Shown: positions 41,077-49,620 of the stretch, piece by piece
Layout of the letters: the number at the start of each line of letters is the position of its first letter
Numbering within the stretch: the stretch's first letter is position 1
Source: Sulfobacillus sp.
Lineage (GTDB): Bacteria; Bacillota; Sulfobacillia; Sulfobacillales; Sulfobacillaceae
Direction: 5' to 3'
Length of the DNA stretch: 64,000 nucleotides
NCBI GenBank assembly: GCA_027309085.1
Contig: DAIDDL010000005.1
Coordinates: 62,001-126,000, forward strand
Made by a program: the position numbers and the translations under genes
The notes under the pieces: model-generated
Seen by the model: the letters and a program-made list of their open reading frames with translations, nothing else
Database searches by the model: none
What the model was told of the DNA's origin: nothing

Positions 41077-42127
41077 CCCCTTTCATTTTTTTGAATACAG
41101 TGCGGTGGTGCATGTGCACTCGCAATATTCTGACGGTACAGGAACACTCCCCGCTATCATTCATGCCGGGCAAGAAGCGGGGGCGGATATCCTGATGCTG
41201 ACCGACCATGACACCCTGGCGCCCCGCGCGGACCCTCACGGAGAGGGGTATTACGGTCGCCTGTTATTTTTGGTAGGGGGGGAGGTGACTCCCCCCCAAA
41301 ACCACCTGCTGGCCTTCTTCACGGACGGGTTGCCGGGCGCCCAGGAACCTTGGGGAGACATTGTCGCGGCGGTAAACCGCAGCGGCGGGCTGTCATTTGT
41401 CGCGCACCCCGTGGATAAAGGCAACGCCTTGCTGAAGCTGCCGTCATACCGGTGGGCGGAGCGCAGCGTCACCGGGTTCACGGGACTGGAAGTCTGGAAC
41501 CACCTGTCAAGCTGGCTGCCTGCGGTCAGGACCATTCCCTCCGGCCTGCGGGCCGCTCTCAGCCCATGGTGGAAGCTTCAGGGGCCGGATCCTGAAGCGG
41601 TGCGGCTATGGGATGAGTTGGGCCGTGACCGGGCGGTCGTAGGCATTGCGGGGGTCGATGCCCATGCTGCCCGTGCCGGAACCCGTTATTTGGGCATTAC
41701 GGTCTTCCCCTATAGGGTGAGCTTCCTCACCCTTCGCACCCAGCTCTATTTAACGGACGCCCTCACTTATCACGATTTGGCGCGTGACAAACAGCTGATA
41801 TACGACGCCATGAAGAAAGGGAGGGCCGCTATACTTTCCTGCCGCGAAGGAACGGAGAAGGGATTCCGGCTGTGGGCCGAGTCATCGTCGGACCGGTGGC
41901 CTATGGGGAGCACAGTCCCTTGGACCCCTGATCTGCGAGTCAAAGGCAACAGTCCGGTGTATGTGGTGTGGCGGGTGCTTAAAGACGGAATAGTCGAGAG
42001 TGAAAGCGACGGGCTGATCATCGACGTGCCTGTGCAGCAAGCGGGGGTGTGGCGGGTAGAGCTGCTCCGGGGCCGCAAGCAGCGGCCCTGGATTCTCAGC
42101 AATCCTATATATGTGCGAAACGCTTAA
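41069..42127 (+). CDS. PHP-domain metal-dependent phosphoesterase-like protein
   Basis: 352 residues. VVHVHSQYSDGTGTL and LMLTDHDTLAP are PHP motifs I and II; FVAHPVD and GIAGVDAHAA supply the later histidine and aspartate ligands. A C-terminal beta-rich region of about 100 residues (WRVLKDGIVESESDGLIIDVP) looks like the sandwich domain often attached to such proteins. Substrates of this type range from histidinol phosphate to nucleotides. The start lies inside the end of the thioesterase gene. Its stop overlaps the convergent small gene by four bases. Confidence 0.75.
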   Translation: MIDPFHFFEYSAVVHVHSQYSDGTGTLPAIIHAGQEAGADILMLTDHDTLAPRADPHGEGYYGRLLFLVGGEVTPPQNHLLAFFTDGLPGAQEPWGDIVAAVNRSGGLSFVAHPVDKGNALLKLPSYRWAERSVTGFTGLEVWNHLSSWLPAVRTIPSGLRAALSPWWKLQGPDPEAVRLWDELGRDRAVVGIAGVDAHAARAGTRYLGITVFPYRVSFLTLRTQLYLTDALTYHDLARDKQLIYDAMKKGRAAILSCREGTEKGFRLWAESSSDRWPMGSTVPWTPDLRVKGNSPVYVVWRVLKDGIVESESDGLIIDVPVQQAGVWRVELLRGRKQRPWILSNPIYVRNA

Positions 42128-42441
42128 AGCTGGCCCCCATGATCGGAAATAATGCGGGCAACACGGTCGCGCTCCGCAGCGGGCACGACCGCTGTGAACA
42201 GCCAGGCGTCCGCGATGATTCCTTGACTGGCCAGGTTGGCTGACTCCGCGCCTGTTCCCAATACGTCTTCCAGAAGAACGCTCCCCTCAAGCATGCGCGT
42301 ATTGTTCAGTGTGTCGTATGCGGACTGGGTGGGGATGGGGTCGATCTGCACAACATCGAATCCTTCATGCCTCAACCGGCTTTGGCACTCCTGGGCATCC
42401 TCGATTTTAGGAAAGAACGCCAGCAAGTTTTTTTCTTCCAA
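42124..42441 (-). CDS. Uncharacterised 105-residue protein
   Basis: I do not recognise it. It is hydrophilic, with an alternating pattern starting MEEKNLLAFFPKIEDAQECQSRL and ending in a repeated-looking strand-helix unit (WLFTAVVPAAERDRVARII), suggesting a ferredoxin-like alpha/beta fold. The overall layout resembles general-stress YflT-type proteins, but not convincingly. It is divergent from dinG with about 130 bases between the starts. A GGCGGGA lies close to its start. Confidence 0.5.
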   Translation of the reverse strand: MEEKNLLAFFPKIEDAQECQSRLRHEGFDVVQIDPIPTQSAYDTLNNTRMLEGSVLLEDVLGTGAESANLASQGIIADAWLFTAVVPAAERDRVARIISDHGGQL

Positions 42442-42568
42442 AAAATCCCGCCTCCTTCTTGATGGGTTTAGTGTGGGCAGGGCGGCGGCAATCTATGTCC
42501 ATAAAGGGCCCAGCGAAGGAATATGTTAAAATATTGTCACGACGGATTGAGGGCGGAAATGGAGCATC

Positions 42569-45298
42569 ATGCGAACAGATTTTGTAGTGGTGGATTTGGA
42601 AACGACAGGGCTCAATCCCGACTGGGACCGAATCATTCAGGTGGCGATGCTGCGCGAAGTGGCTGGGCAAGTAGAGCGTCTCGCGTTCTTTGTCAATCCA
42701 CAAAAGCCGGTTCCGGCTTTTGTGCGGAGGCTGACGGGTTTCCAAGAGATGGACTTTGCCCAGTACCCGACCATTGACCAGGTGCTGGGGGAAATTGAGG
42801 ACTTTATTGGAGACCGTCCGGTAGTGGGGCACCAAGTGGGATTTGATATGGCATTTCTAGAAAAGGCCGGCATGGATTTTTCCCACTCGGTGGATACCTT
42901 GGAATGGGCGCGGATTGCCCTGCCCACGGAACCTAGCTACCGTCTGGAAAGCCTCGCCCCGGAAGACAGAGGGTTTCACGATGCCCGCAATGATGTGGAG
43001 GCGACTTACCACCTGCTTTACCGAATTCACAGCGCCTTGACCCAGTTTCCCAAAGAGACCCAAAATGATTTGCGGTATTTGCTGGGAAGCGAGTGGGAAT
43101 GGTGGGCTGTGGAGGATCAGGAGACGGCGGCACGCTCTCCTCTCGATTACCCTGTTGCCGAAGCCAACTTCGCTAGCGAGCTTGGGCGGTTTCCCCATAA
43201 TATTCAAGCGGGGGAGTGGTTGGGCCGGCAGTCGCCGCTCGGGAAAAGTTTCCAGGAATTCGAGAGGCGCCCGGCCCAGGAAACGATGCTGGCAGCGGTG
43301 GAACGGGCTTACGAAGATGAGTCCATCCTCATGGTGGAGGCTGGCACTGGAACCGGAAAAAGTCTGGCCTATCTGACCCCGGCGATTTTAGCGTCGCTGC
43401 AGCGGGGCGAGCGGACAGTGATTGCTACCTATACCCTGGCTCTGCAGGAGCAGCTGTGGAATAAGGACCTTCCGATGGCCCAGCAGGATTTGCCAGTCCG
43501 GGCGGCCATGGTCAAGGGGCGGGGCCAGTACATTTGCCTGCTCAAGACCGATGAGCAGAGACAGACGACGACGGTGCTCAATGAGAGCCGCGGAAGGCGG
43601 CTGGCCGTAGCCCGCCTGCTGACATTTGTGGCGGTGACCGACCGCGGGGATTTCGACGCTTTCAATCCCTCATCGCATGAAGCCAAGCAGCTCTGGCAGG
43701 ATGTCGTCGCTGACCGGCATGCATGCGCAGGAGCGCACTGCCCTTTTGCTGGCTCCTGTTACATGCGAATTGCCCGCCGCAAAGCGGAGAGCAGCCATGT
43801 GGTGGTGGTGAATCATGCCCTGCTGGCGGCCCATATGGTTAATCCCGGGGTCCTGCCGGAATTTGACCACGTGATCATTGACGAGGCGCACCACTTCAGT
43901 GACGTTGTGGAGCGCACATTTGGAATGGAACTGGATATTGCCGAGTTTAGCCGCGTGCTTGCGGAGCAGGCCGCGCGCAATGGGTTGTTTGACCACTTGA
44001 AAGCCCATCCCGATTTATTTGGGCCGTTGGAGTCCCTGCGCGATCAGTCGGTGCAGCTTAAGGAGCGCTTGGCTCGCTTGGAGCAACTGCTGCTGGGCCA
44101 GACACCGGAGTCGGATTACAGCCGGCAGTCGATCCGCGTGACCGAGGAACGGTTTGCGCAGTGGCTGGGAACCCCTACGGAGTCCGCCCTCAAAGCGGTG
44201 CGGCAGACGGTGGCAGTAGTCGCCCAGATGTCTCGGGATACCTGGGCGTCCGCCGAGGCGATTTTGGGTGACGGCATCAAAAGCGATGCGGCCTGGCTGC
44301 GTTTTGAGAAATGGTCGGAGGACATGCAGCACTTTAGCATCGACCTAGACCAGTGGGGTCCGCCGCGGGAAGAAGCGGTGAGTTGGTGGGAGGCGCACCA
44401 CATGGACACCCTGCCGCAAATTGCGCTGCGGCAAGGACCCGTGGATGTCTCTTCCCTGGTGGCCGACTCGTTATGGGCCCATGTCAAGACCGGTATACTG
44501 ACATCCGCGACCCTGAGCGTAGCCGGAGACTTCCAGTATATGGCGCGGACCTTGGGCATACCCAGGACCCGGATGCGGGCCATTCAATTGCCATCTCCAT
44601 TCAATCTTCGGGATAACAGCTGTCTGGCCGTGCCTTCGGATGCGCCCGACGTCAGCGCAGCCGACCATATTCGCTCGCTGGCGGATTTTCTCCTGGCGGT
44701 GGTGCCGATTATCCAGGGGCGGACTCTCGTTCTCACCACATCACACCGCACGCTGCGGGCACTGGCGGACCTCATTCGCCTGGATTTGGAGGCACTGGGG
44801 GTGGTGACGTTGGCCCAAGGCATTGACGGGCCTAGTGTCCGTCTAGTTTCCCAGTTCAAGACATCGCCCCGGGCGGTTCTCATTGGCGCTTCCGGATTGT
44901 GGGAGGGGGTGGATGTTCCGGGGCCGGGCCTCTCTCTCGTGGTCATGGCCCGGCTTCCTTTCGGGGCACCGGGCGAACCGCTGGAAGAGGCACGCCTGGA
45001 ACGGCTGAAAGAGGCCGGGAAGTCGGCATTTTACTGGAGGACCTTGCCTCAGGCGGTATTGCGGTTTCAGCAAGGCTTTGGCCGGCTGCTGCGCACGCGC
45101 CAGGACCGGGGGGTGGTGGTGGTCTACGACCCCCGGGTCATCCGCAGCCGCTATGGAGCAAAATTCATTCAGGCTCTGGGCGGGCCACGAGTCGAGATAC
45201 AGACCCAGTCGTCACTGGTCGGGTTCATCCAAGAATTTTTTAGGGAAGAGGGAGGCGGCAATTCCTTTGAATCTGCGACGGATTCTGGTGACAAATGA
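42569..45298 (+). CDS. dinG: DinG-type ATP-dependent helicase with N-terminal 3'-5' exonuclease domain
   Basis: 909 residues. The N-terminal DEDD exonuclease resembles polymerase III epsilon: VVVDLETTGLNPD (D9, E11), VGHQVGFDMAF and HDARNDVEATY. This is followed by an XPD/DinG superfamily-2 helicase with Walker A EAGTGTGKS near 256-264, DEAHH near 437 and the C-terminal motif LWEGVDVPG. The four cysteines around CAGAHCPFAGSC (with a partner cysteine upstream) could hold an iron-sulfur cluster, though spacing is not standard. This fused form is common in Firmicutes. It acts in DNA repair and R-loop removal. Confidence 0.93.
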   Translation: MRTDFVVVDLETTGLNPDWDRIIQVAMLREVAGQVERLAFFVNPQKPVPAFVRRLTGFQEMDFAQYPTIDQVLGEIEDFIGDRPVVGHQVGFDMAFLEKAGMDFSHSVDTLEWARIALPTEPSYRLESLAPEDRGFHDARNDVEATYHLLYRIHSALTQFPKETQNDLRYLLGSEWEWWAVEDQETAARSPLDYPVAEANFASELGRFPHNIQAGEWLGRQSPLGKSFQEFERRPAQETMLAAVERAYEDESILMVEAGTGTGKSLAYLTPAILASLQRGERTVIATYTLALQEQLWNKDLPMAQQDLPVRAAMVKGRGQYICLLKTDEQRQTTTVLNESRGRRLAVARLLTFVAVTDRGDFDAFNPSSHEAKQLWQDVVADRHACAGAHCPFAGSCYMRIARRKAESSHVVVVNHALLAAHMVNPGVLPEFDHVIIDEAHHFSDVVERTFGMELDIAEFSRVLAEQAARNGLFDHLKAHPDLFGPLESLRDQSVQLKERLARLEQLLLGQTPESDYSRQSIRVTEERFAQWLGTPTESALKAVRQTVAVVAQMSRDTWASAEAILGDGIKSDAAWLRFEKWSEDMQHFSIDLDQWGPPREEAVSWWEAHHMDTLPQIALRQGPVDVSSLVADSLWAHVKTGILTSATLSVAGDFQYMARTLGIPRTRMRAIQLPSPFNLRDNSCLAVPSDAPDVSAADHIRSLADFLLAVVPIIQGRTLVLTTSHRTLRALADLIRLDLEALGVVTLAQGIDGPSVRLVSQFKTSPRAVLIGASGLWEGVDVPGPGLSLVVMARLPFGAPGEPLEEARLERLKEAGKSAFYWRTLPQAVLRFQQGFGRLLRTRQDRGVVVVYDPRVIRSRYGAKFIQALGGPRVEIQTQSSLVGFIQEFFREEGGGNSFESATDSGDK

Positions 45299-46055
45299 TG
45301 ACGGCATCGGAGCGGTGGGCCTGAATCGGCTGGCCCGCGCGGTGAGTGCTGTCGCGGAGGTCTTTGTGGTGGCGCCAGAGCTCGAGCGCAGCGCCATGGG
45401 GCATGCGATTACCATGCACAAGCCGCTGCATGCCGCCACTGTGGAAATGGAGGGGGTGCAGCATGCGTGGCGCATCAACGGCACACCGGCCGACTGCGCC
45501 AAACTGGGAGTAGAGGCCCTGATGCCCCACAGGCCAGACCTTCTATTGTCCGGAATCAATCATGGCTCGAACTTGGGGCGCGATATTTATTATTCGGGAA
45601 CAGTCTCCGCTGCGATGGAAGGGATGTTTCTCGGAGTGCCGTCTTTGGCCCTGTCCTATGAAGGCGACGACTCTGGCGGCCTGGAATGGGCCGCAGCTTT
45701 TGTACGCTGGTGGATTGGCGGGTCGTTCTTCGTCTGTCCTCCGCAAGGGGTGCTGTACAATGTGAATTTCCCTCAGATCGCTAAGGGACAGCCTGCCCAC
45801 ATGGCATGGGTGCGGTTGGGGCGGCGGGAATACTCCAATGACTTTCAACGCCGTGTGGACCCGCGCGGACGGGAATACTACTGGATGGCCGGACGGGCTC
45901 AGGATGTGGCAGATGAGCCGGATACCGACGTCGGGGCTGTGGCTTCCGGCTCCATCGCGGTGACCCCGTTGCAACTGGATGCGACGGCGTATCAGCTGAT
46001 TCCTGCCCACAACCTCTTAGAGGTTCCCACAAACTTCGACAGGCCCCTTGCCTGA
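45267..46055 (+). CDS. surE: 5'/3'-nucleotidase SurE
   Basis: A stationary-phase nucleotide monophosphatase. 262 residues. ILVTNDDGIGAVGL carries the metal-binding aspartates (D11, D12), VVAPELERSAMGHAIT the phosphate-binding serine, and LLSGINHGSNLGRDIYYSGTVSAAMEG the conserved second metal region. TTG 45267 is chosen, 11 bases after GGAGG. It overlaps the dinG 3' end by 32 bases, so the two are probably cotranscribed. Confidence 0.92.
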   Translation: MNLRRILVTNDDGIGAVGLNRLARAVSAVAEVFVVAPELERSAMGHAITMHKPLHAATVEMEGVQHAWRINGTPADCAKLGVEALMPHRPDLLLSGINHGSNLGRDIYYSGTVSAAMEGMFLGVPSLALSYEGDDSGGLEWAAAFVRWWIGGSFFVCPPQGVLYNVNFPQIAKGQPAHMAWVRLGRREYSNDFQRRVDPRGREYYWMAGRAQDVADEPDTDVGAVASGSIAVTPLQLDATAYQLIPAHNLLEVPTNFDRPLA

Positions 46056-46159
46056 TTGTTTTGGCCGTAAACCTTAGGGATGTGCGGCAGGGTGCCCGCC
46101 GGGGGATAATCTTCGGCCCCTGCATGCGGGCATTGACGGACCTCCTGCCGGTGTCCCCT

Positions 46160-46627
46160 TTAGGACAGGCTGGCGGCCATGGTCACCATGGTTTGGTCTG
46201 GGGCGGATTGGCCGTCATACCATGAGATAACCTGCACCATAAGGCAGGCATCTGGGGCGTCGTAGCGGGCAATGAGGCCTGGAATGAAGATGTTGGCAAC
46301 AGTCTGGGTGTCTAGCAGCTCACTGACGCTGACGGCGAAGACCCCATGCGCAGCCGGGGCCCAGAGCATGGTCAGCCGTTCGCGGAACGCAGCCAGGGTT
46401 AAGTCGCCTGCCACTTCAATATGCCACCAGGTCCGCGGTGAGCCGCATGGAGTCGCAATCATATGGCAGCTGGACCGGGAACCCGAGCCGCTTAACGGCT
46501 GGAACTGCCGGCGGCGCACGGAGCAGGACTGGAGGTGGTGCGCCATTCCGGATTCCTGACGCACCATCTTGCAAAAAAAGCATTGTCCCAGACTGTCAGG
46601 GGCAAGGTCAAGCTGAGGTTTGGTCAT
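46160..46627 (-). CDS. Zinc-finger-like hypothetical protein
   Basis: 155 residues. It begins MTKPQLDLAPDSLGQCFFC and contains a CFFCx12HHx4C cluster (about residues 16-35), a plausible Cys2-His-Cys zinc site. Then comes WWHIEVAGDLTLAAFRERL, which resembles the strand-helix of the pRiA4b ORF-3-like domain found in some mobile-element passenger proteins; this likeness is from memory and weak. GGGGGGAG sits about 7 bases before the ATG; the frame continues upstream without coding character. It is divergent from the SASP gene. Confidence 0.55.
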   Translation of the reverse strand: MTKPQLDLAPDSLGQCFFCKMVRQESGMAHHLQSCSVRRRQFQPLSGSGSRSSCHMIATPCGSPRTWWHIEVAGDLTLAAFRERLTMLWAPAAHGVFAVSVSELLDTQTVANIFIPGLIARYDAPDACLMVQVISWYDGQSAPDQTMVTMAASLS

Positions 46628-46754
46628 CAGAGTCTCCCCCCAGTGAATCGTGATTGTTCGAGTGTACAGCCTGGGGCGGTAGCTGTCTAGGTGGTAAAAG
46701 ATTCCGCGATAATGGCGAACGGGTGGGGACAGTCTAGGAGTGGAGGTGGATGCA

Positions 46755-46961
46755 ATGCCTGATGACAGGAAGCCCGCAGACCCGGACACGCAAAAAGCCA
46801 TGGACCATCTGAAAGAAGAGGTGGCGGAAGATTTGGGCCTCGATGATGATATCGATGAGAGAGGCTGGGGAAACATGACAACCCGCGAAGTCGGAAAAAT
46901 CGGGGGGAATATGGTCCGCCGTCTGGTAAAAAAAGCGGAAAACGAGTTGCCCCGGGAGTAG
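46755..46961 (+). CDS. Alpha/beta-type small acid-soluble spore protein (SASP) 1
   Basis: 68 residues. The core LKEEVAEDLGLDDDIDERGWGNMTTREVGKIGGNMVRRLVKKAENEL, here split mentally into its two helices, matches the DNA-binding SASP family. It retains the GPR protease-type site region E-x-A (EVAEDLG) and the IGGNMVRRL signature. Such proteins coat spore DNA and protect it from UV and heat. ATG 46755 is preferred over GTG 46740 because GGAGG precedes it by 8-9 bases. A terminator follows. Confidence 0.9.
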   Translation: MPDDRKPADPDTQKAMDHLKEEVAEDLGLDDDIDERGWGNMTTREVGKIGGNMVRRLVKKAENELPRE

Positions 46962-47001
46962 CGCGCGGGGAGAAAAGGATTTTGCGAGGCCACTGATAAC
47001 T

Positions 47002-47026
47002 GCCGGCAATGCCGGCGCCTTTTTTT
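47002..47026 (+). terminator. Rho-independent terminator after SASP 1
   Basis: GCCGGC (47002-47007), a three-base loop, GCCGGC (47011-47016), then GCC and seven T residues. Confidence 0.8.
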
Positions 47027-47147
47027 GCCCAGCCGTTTTTCCCTCGATCCAGTCCCTGGCAGAACCCCGATATTGTCTGCTGATGAAAATCTGTCATGAA
47101 CCGTGGCTTTCCGCGTAAGTTTGGATTAGGAGAGGAGACGAGACAAA

Positions 47148-47504
47148 GTGAGCGTGGGAGTGATATTGCGGGGAGTCCTGGCAGGAGTCTTGGCGGCGGC
47201 GGTGCTGGCCTTTGTGCTGGCTTTGGTGGATTACAACACGGCACTGGCAGGGAGCGTGCTGTCTGCTCTGCTATGGGCTGGAATTCTGCTGGTGGCAGGG
47301 GTCAGCGGCTGGGTCGCAGGGCGGGGGGCGGAGCATGCGGGGTGGATTCACGGCAGTCTGGCGGCCGTGACATTGTTTCTGGTGGGCAAGGTGGTTGGCG
47401 AAAATATGCACCTCGGAGCCAGCAGCCACTTGTGGCTGGGGCTGACGGTGGCAGTGATCACCGGCATGATCGGCGGGATGTGGGGAGCCAGTACGCAATA
47501 TTAG
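47148..47504 (+). CDS. TIGR04086/YrzE-like small membrane protein
   Basis: 118 residues with four predicted membrane segments and glycine-rich turns (GVLAGVLAAAVLAFVLALVD, SGWVAGRGAEHAGWIHG). Pattern and length match the TIGR04086 family of Firmicute membrane proteins, sporulation-associated in distribution and of unknown function. GTG start after GGAGAGGAGACGAG. Lies between two spore/envelope genes. Confidence 0.65.
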   Translation: MSVGVILRGVLAGVLAAAVLAFVLALVDYNTALAGSVLSALLWAGILLVAGVSGWVAGRGAEHAGWIHGSLAAVTLFLVGKVVGENMHLGASSHLWLGLTVAVITGMIGGMWGASTQY

Positions 47505-47564
47505 GTGGTGATGAATAAATTCCTCCATTTGGTGCATTCTGGAAGTTGAGGAGGAATGCATGCA

Positions 47565-48935
47565 ATGGCAGGAACGATTTCCACTGGTTTAATTGCAACA
47601 GCGCTCTCATTGTCTTTGCTATCCCCGGGAAGCGTGCCGAATTCTTGGAGCGCAGGACATGATCCGGTGGCGGTCGCCACCGTGCAGGCAGAGCTGGATG
47701 TCCTGGGATTCAATGCCGGGCCAGTCACCGGGCGCGTGACCCAGCGGTTCTACCAGGGAACATCGAATTTTGTCACGCAGTTTGGCCAGCCTTCCGGCAC
47801 GTCCCTGGAAACGCAGTTGACGGAGGTGGTGAGTGGTCTGCCGGATCTGCCGACACGCCTCTCAGGGGCCAGTGTGGTGGCGATCCAGTCGTGGCTCAGG
47901 AGTTGGAAGCTCTACCGGGGACAGCTAAACGGCCGGATGACACAGTCTTTGGAGGCAGCCGTGCAGAAGTTTCAGAAAAAAGTGGGCTTGCCAGCGTCCG
48001 GCGGTCTGAATGGGCCAACCCTGACAATGATGGCGCACCTGGCGGTGGTCCGGATGGCGGCTGAGAGGCGCTGGGCCTACGCTGCGGAGCCGGGAGACCG
48101 GATGAGCCTCATTGCCTGGGCTGCGGGAATTCCCCTCAAACGGCTGGAAGCGTCCAATTCCCTACATGGACAGATTTTATGGGTGGGGCAGCGTGTGCAT
48201 TTTCATGTTCCCACTGCCAAAAAACAAGGGTCCGCGTCACCGAATGGTTCGGCAAAACGCCGTGAGGTGCCTGCCCTCCCACCCACCTCGAGTGTTTCCC
48301 ATCACCAGGCCACAGCGCCATCTCTGTCTCCGAGTCCTGCGCTTGTGCCCACGGCGGCTCCGACTGGGGTCTACAGCAATCTCCAGCCGATTGCGGCGTT
48401 TGTGTTGTACGATCCCCATTCGCAGGTTCTCACGGCGCTGCTTGCCGCCCAGAAACTCTACCCCCATGACCTCATCGATATCGCGGTCACAGGCGAGTGG
48501 GCCCTGACTCACAGCAGTCTGATGGGCGCTGTCGCCAAAACTGGCAATGAGGTCATCATGGGGGGATATTCCGGGATCTCGCTCAACGGGCTGCCAGCTT
48601 GGGGCATCCGCCAGGAAGTGTCGTGGTCACAGAAAGCGATCACCCAAACCAGTGGGCAGACGCCGGTGTTCATCAGCCAGCCCGTGCCATTCACGGCATC
48701 GGCCACCTCAGTGGTCACGGCCCTCAATATCATCGCCATATCGCCTGGGATTACGCTGGGGCCCAACACGTGGGGGACTAGCGCGCCCGCGGATCTTCTA
48801 GACCATCCGGAAGGGGTTGTGGGAAGCACATATGGCCCGGTTTCCGCAAATAGATGGGAAAGCTTCTTCCAGACACTGGGGCTGCATCACTTCGTATTTT
48901 TGACGTTGGGACAGATCTGGGCAAATGGGGGATAA
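47565..48935 (+). CDS. Secreted peptidoglycan-binding protein with LysM-like segment and C-terminal unknown domain
   Basis: 456 residues. A signal-like hydrophobic N-terminus (MAGTISTGLIATALSLSLL), then a peptidoglycan-binding-1-like repeat (VVAIQSWLRSWKLYRGQLNG ... VQKFQKKVGLPASGGLNGPT), then a LysM-like stretch (AEPGDRMSLIAWAAGIPLKRL). A proline/serine linker is followed by about 170 residues beginning AAFVLYDPHSQVLTALLAAQ whose alternating pattern suggests a (beta/alpha) carbohydrate-esterase-like fold without the metal motifs of NodB deacetylases. ATG 47565 is ten bases after GAGGAGGA. Probably a cell-wall or spore-cortex protein. Confidence 0.65.
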   Translation: MAGTISTGLIATALSLSLLSPGSVPNSWSAGHDPVAVATVQAELDVLGFNAGPVTGRVTQRFYQGTSNFVTQFGQPSGTSLETQLTEVVSGLPDLPTRLSGASVVAIQSWLRSWKLYRGQLNGRMTQSLEAAVQKFQKKVGLPASGGLNGPTLTMMAHLAVVRMAAERRWAYAAEPGDRMSLIAWAAGIPLKRLEASNSLHGQILWVGQRVHFHVPTAKKQGSASPNGSAKRREVPALPPTSSVSHHQATAPSLSPSPALVPTAAPTGVYSNLQPIAAFVLYDPHSQVLTALLAAQKLYPHDLIDIAVTGEWALTHSSLMGAVAKTGNEVIMGGYSGISLNGLPAWGIRQEVSWSQKAITQTSGQTPVFISQPVPFTASATSVVTALNIIAISPGITLGPNTWGTSAPADLLDHPEGVVGSTYGPVSANRWESFFQTLGLHHFVFLTLGQIWANGG

Positions 48936-48958
48936 CGTCGCAGACATTAGTGCATATT

Positions 48959-48989
48959 ACTCCCAGATGGGGTCAGCCCATCTGGGAGT
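48959..48989. terminator. 13-bp hairpin between convergent genes
   Basis: ACTCCCAGATGGG (48959-48971) and its exact complement (48977-48989) with a five-base loop lie between the ends of the peptidoglycan-binding gene and SASP 2. No long T-run on either side; it probably blocks read-through in both directions. Confidence 0.6.
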
Positions 48990-49007
48990 GGTGGCCGGAA
49001 AGGGGAC

Positions 49008-49232
49008 TCAATCGGGCTTGCGCGCCATGGATTCCTCAGCTTCCCGGATCATAACTTTCACCATATTGCCGCCAATTTTGCCGCCAATTCTGCCGAGTTG
49101 GCGCGACGGCATGTCTGCCCAGCCCTTGGTAAGAATCTCATCCGTCAAGCCAAGATTCTCAGCGATTTCGTACTTGAACTGATCGCGAATCTGTGGTGAC
49201 AGAACTGACGGGCCCCGGTTGCGGCGTGCCAT
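49008..49232 (-). CDS. Alpha/beta-type small acid-soluble spore protein (SASP) 2
   Basis: 74 residues. QFKYEIAENLGL, GWADMPSRQLGRIGGKIGG and NMVKVMIREAEESM give the full SASP pattern: the KYEIA GPR cleavage region and the helix-turn-helix DNA-binding core. The insertion GGKIGGNMV shows a short repeated IGG. ATG 49232 has GGGAGGG eight to nine bases upstream; the frame is open further but without homology. A near-consensus forespore sigma-G promoter lies upstream. Confidence 0.92.
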   Translation of the reverse strand: MARRNRGPSVLSPQIRDQFKYEIAENLGLTDEILTKGWADMPSRQLGRIGGKIGGNMVKVMIREAEESMARKPD

Positions 49233-49271
49233 AATCTCATCCCTCCCCATCTCATGTCTGTGTGACGAGAT

Positions 49272-49301
49272 TAGTATGCCGTAAACAGTCTTAGGGCATG
49301 T
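49272..49301 (-). promoter_or_regulatory. Sigma-G-type forespore promoter for SASP 2
   Basis: On the minus strand ACATG (49297-49301), an 18-base spacer and CATACTA (49272-49278). CATACTA is an exact match to the sigma-G -10 consensus CATMHTA, and ACATG matches GYATR at four of five positions. About 40 bases before the ATG. Confidence 0.65.
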
Positions 49302-49371
49302 TAGGATGATCATGACACAACAAGGCAGATTTGCCGGGCATAAATCGGGCTCTTCTTTAAAATCTGAGGAA

Positions 49372-49382
49372 ACTGCTATAAT
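49372..49382 (+). promoter_or_regulatory. Extended -10 promoter of the YpmA-like gene
   Basis: TGC followed by TATAAT (49377-49382), 43 bases before the ATG at 49426. The -35 region is AT-rich but has no TTGACA. Confidence 0.55.
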
Positions 49383-49425
49383 ATGATCAAAACAACGGAA
49401 GAGACTGTGAGTGGAGGCGTCACGG

Positions 49426-49620
49426 ATGAAGGTATCAGCGGACCATGAAAAACTCGTCGCGCTGGGGCAAAGGCGGTTTACGGGATTTACTCCGTACCAG
49501 GTGGTAACTTTCCTCAATCAGATATTAAAAGAGCGGGGTGTCATCTTCGGCCTGCGGCAGCTCGGAGATGACAACGAACTGACTATCTATGATATTTCCG
49601 ACCATGCCGGACAGCCCTAA
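49426..49620 (+). CDS. YpmA/DUF4264-like small protein
   Basis: 64 residues. VVTFLNQILKERGVIFGLRQLG and ELTIYDIS correspond to the pattern of B. subtilis YpmA (FLNRTLKEK-x-LMFGL ... TIYE), a DUF4264 protein encoded next to dinG there. Function unknown. ATG 49426 is eight bases after GGAGG; GTG 49411 overlaps the ribosome site. Overlaps the Nudix gene by 17 bases. Confidence 0.6.
   Translation: MKVSADHEKLVALGQRRFTGFTPYQVVTFLNQILKERGVIFGLRQLGDDNELTIYDISDHAGQP

Noticed and set aside
46056-46159. Terminator after surE formed by TGCCCGC and GCGGGCA near 46098-46132.
   Set aside because: The stem is short with a long loop and there is no T-run; not strong enough to list.
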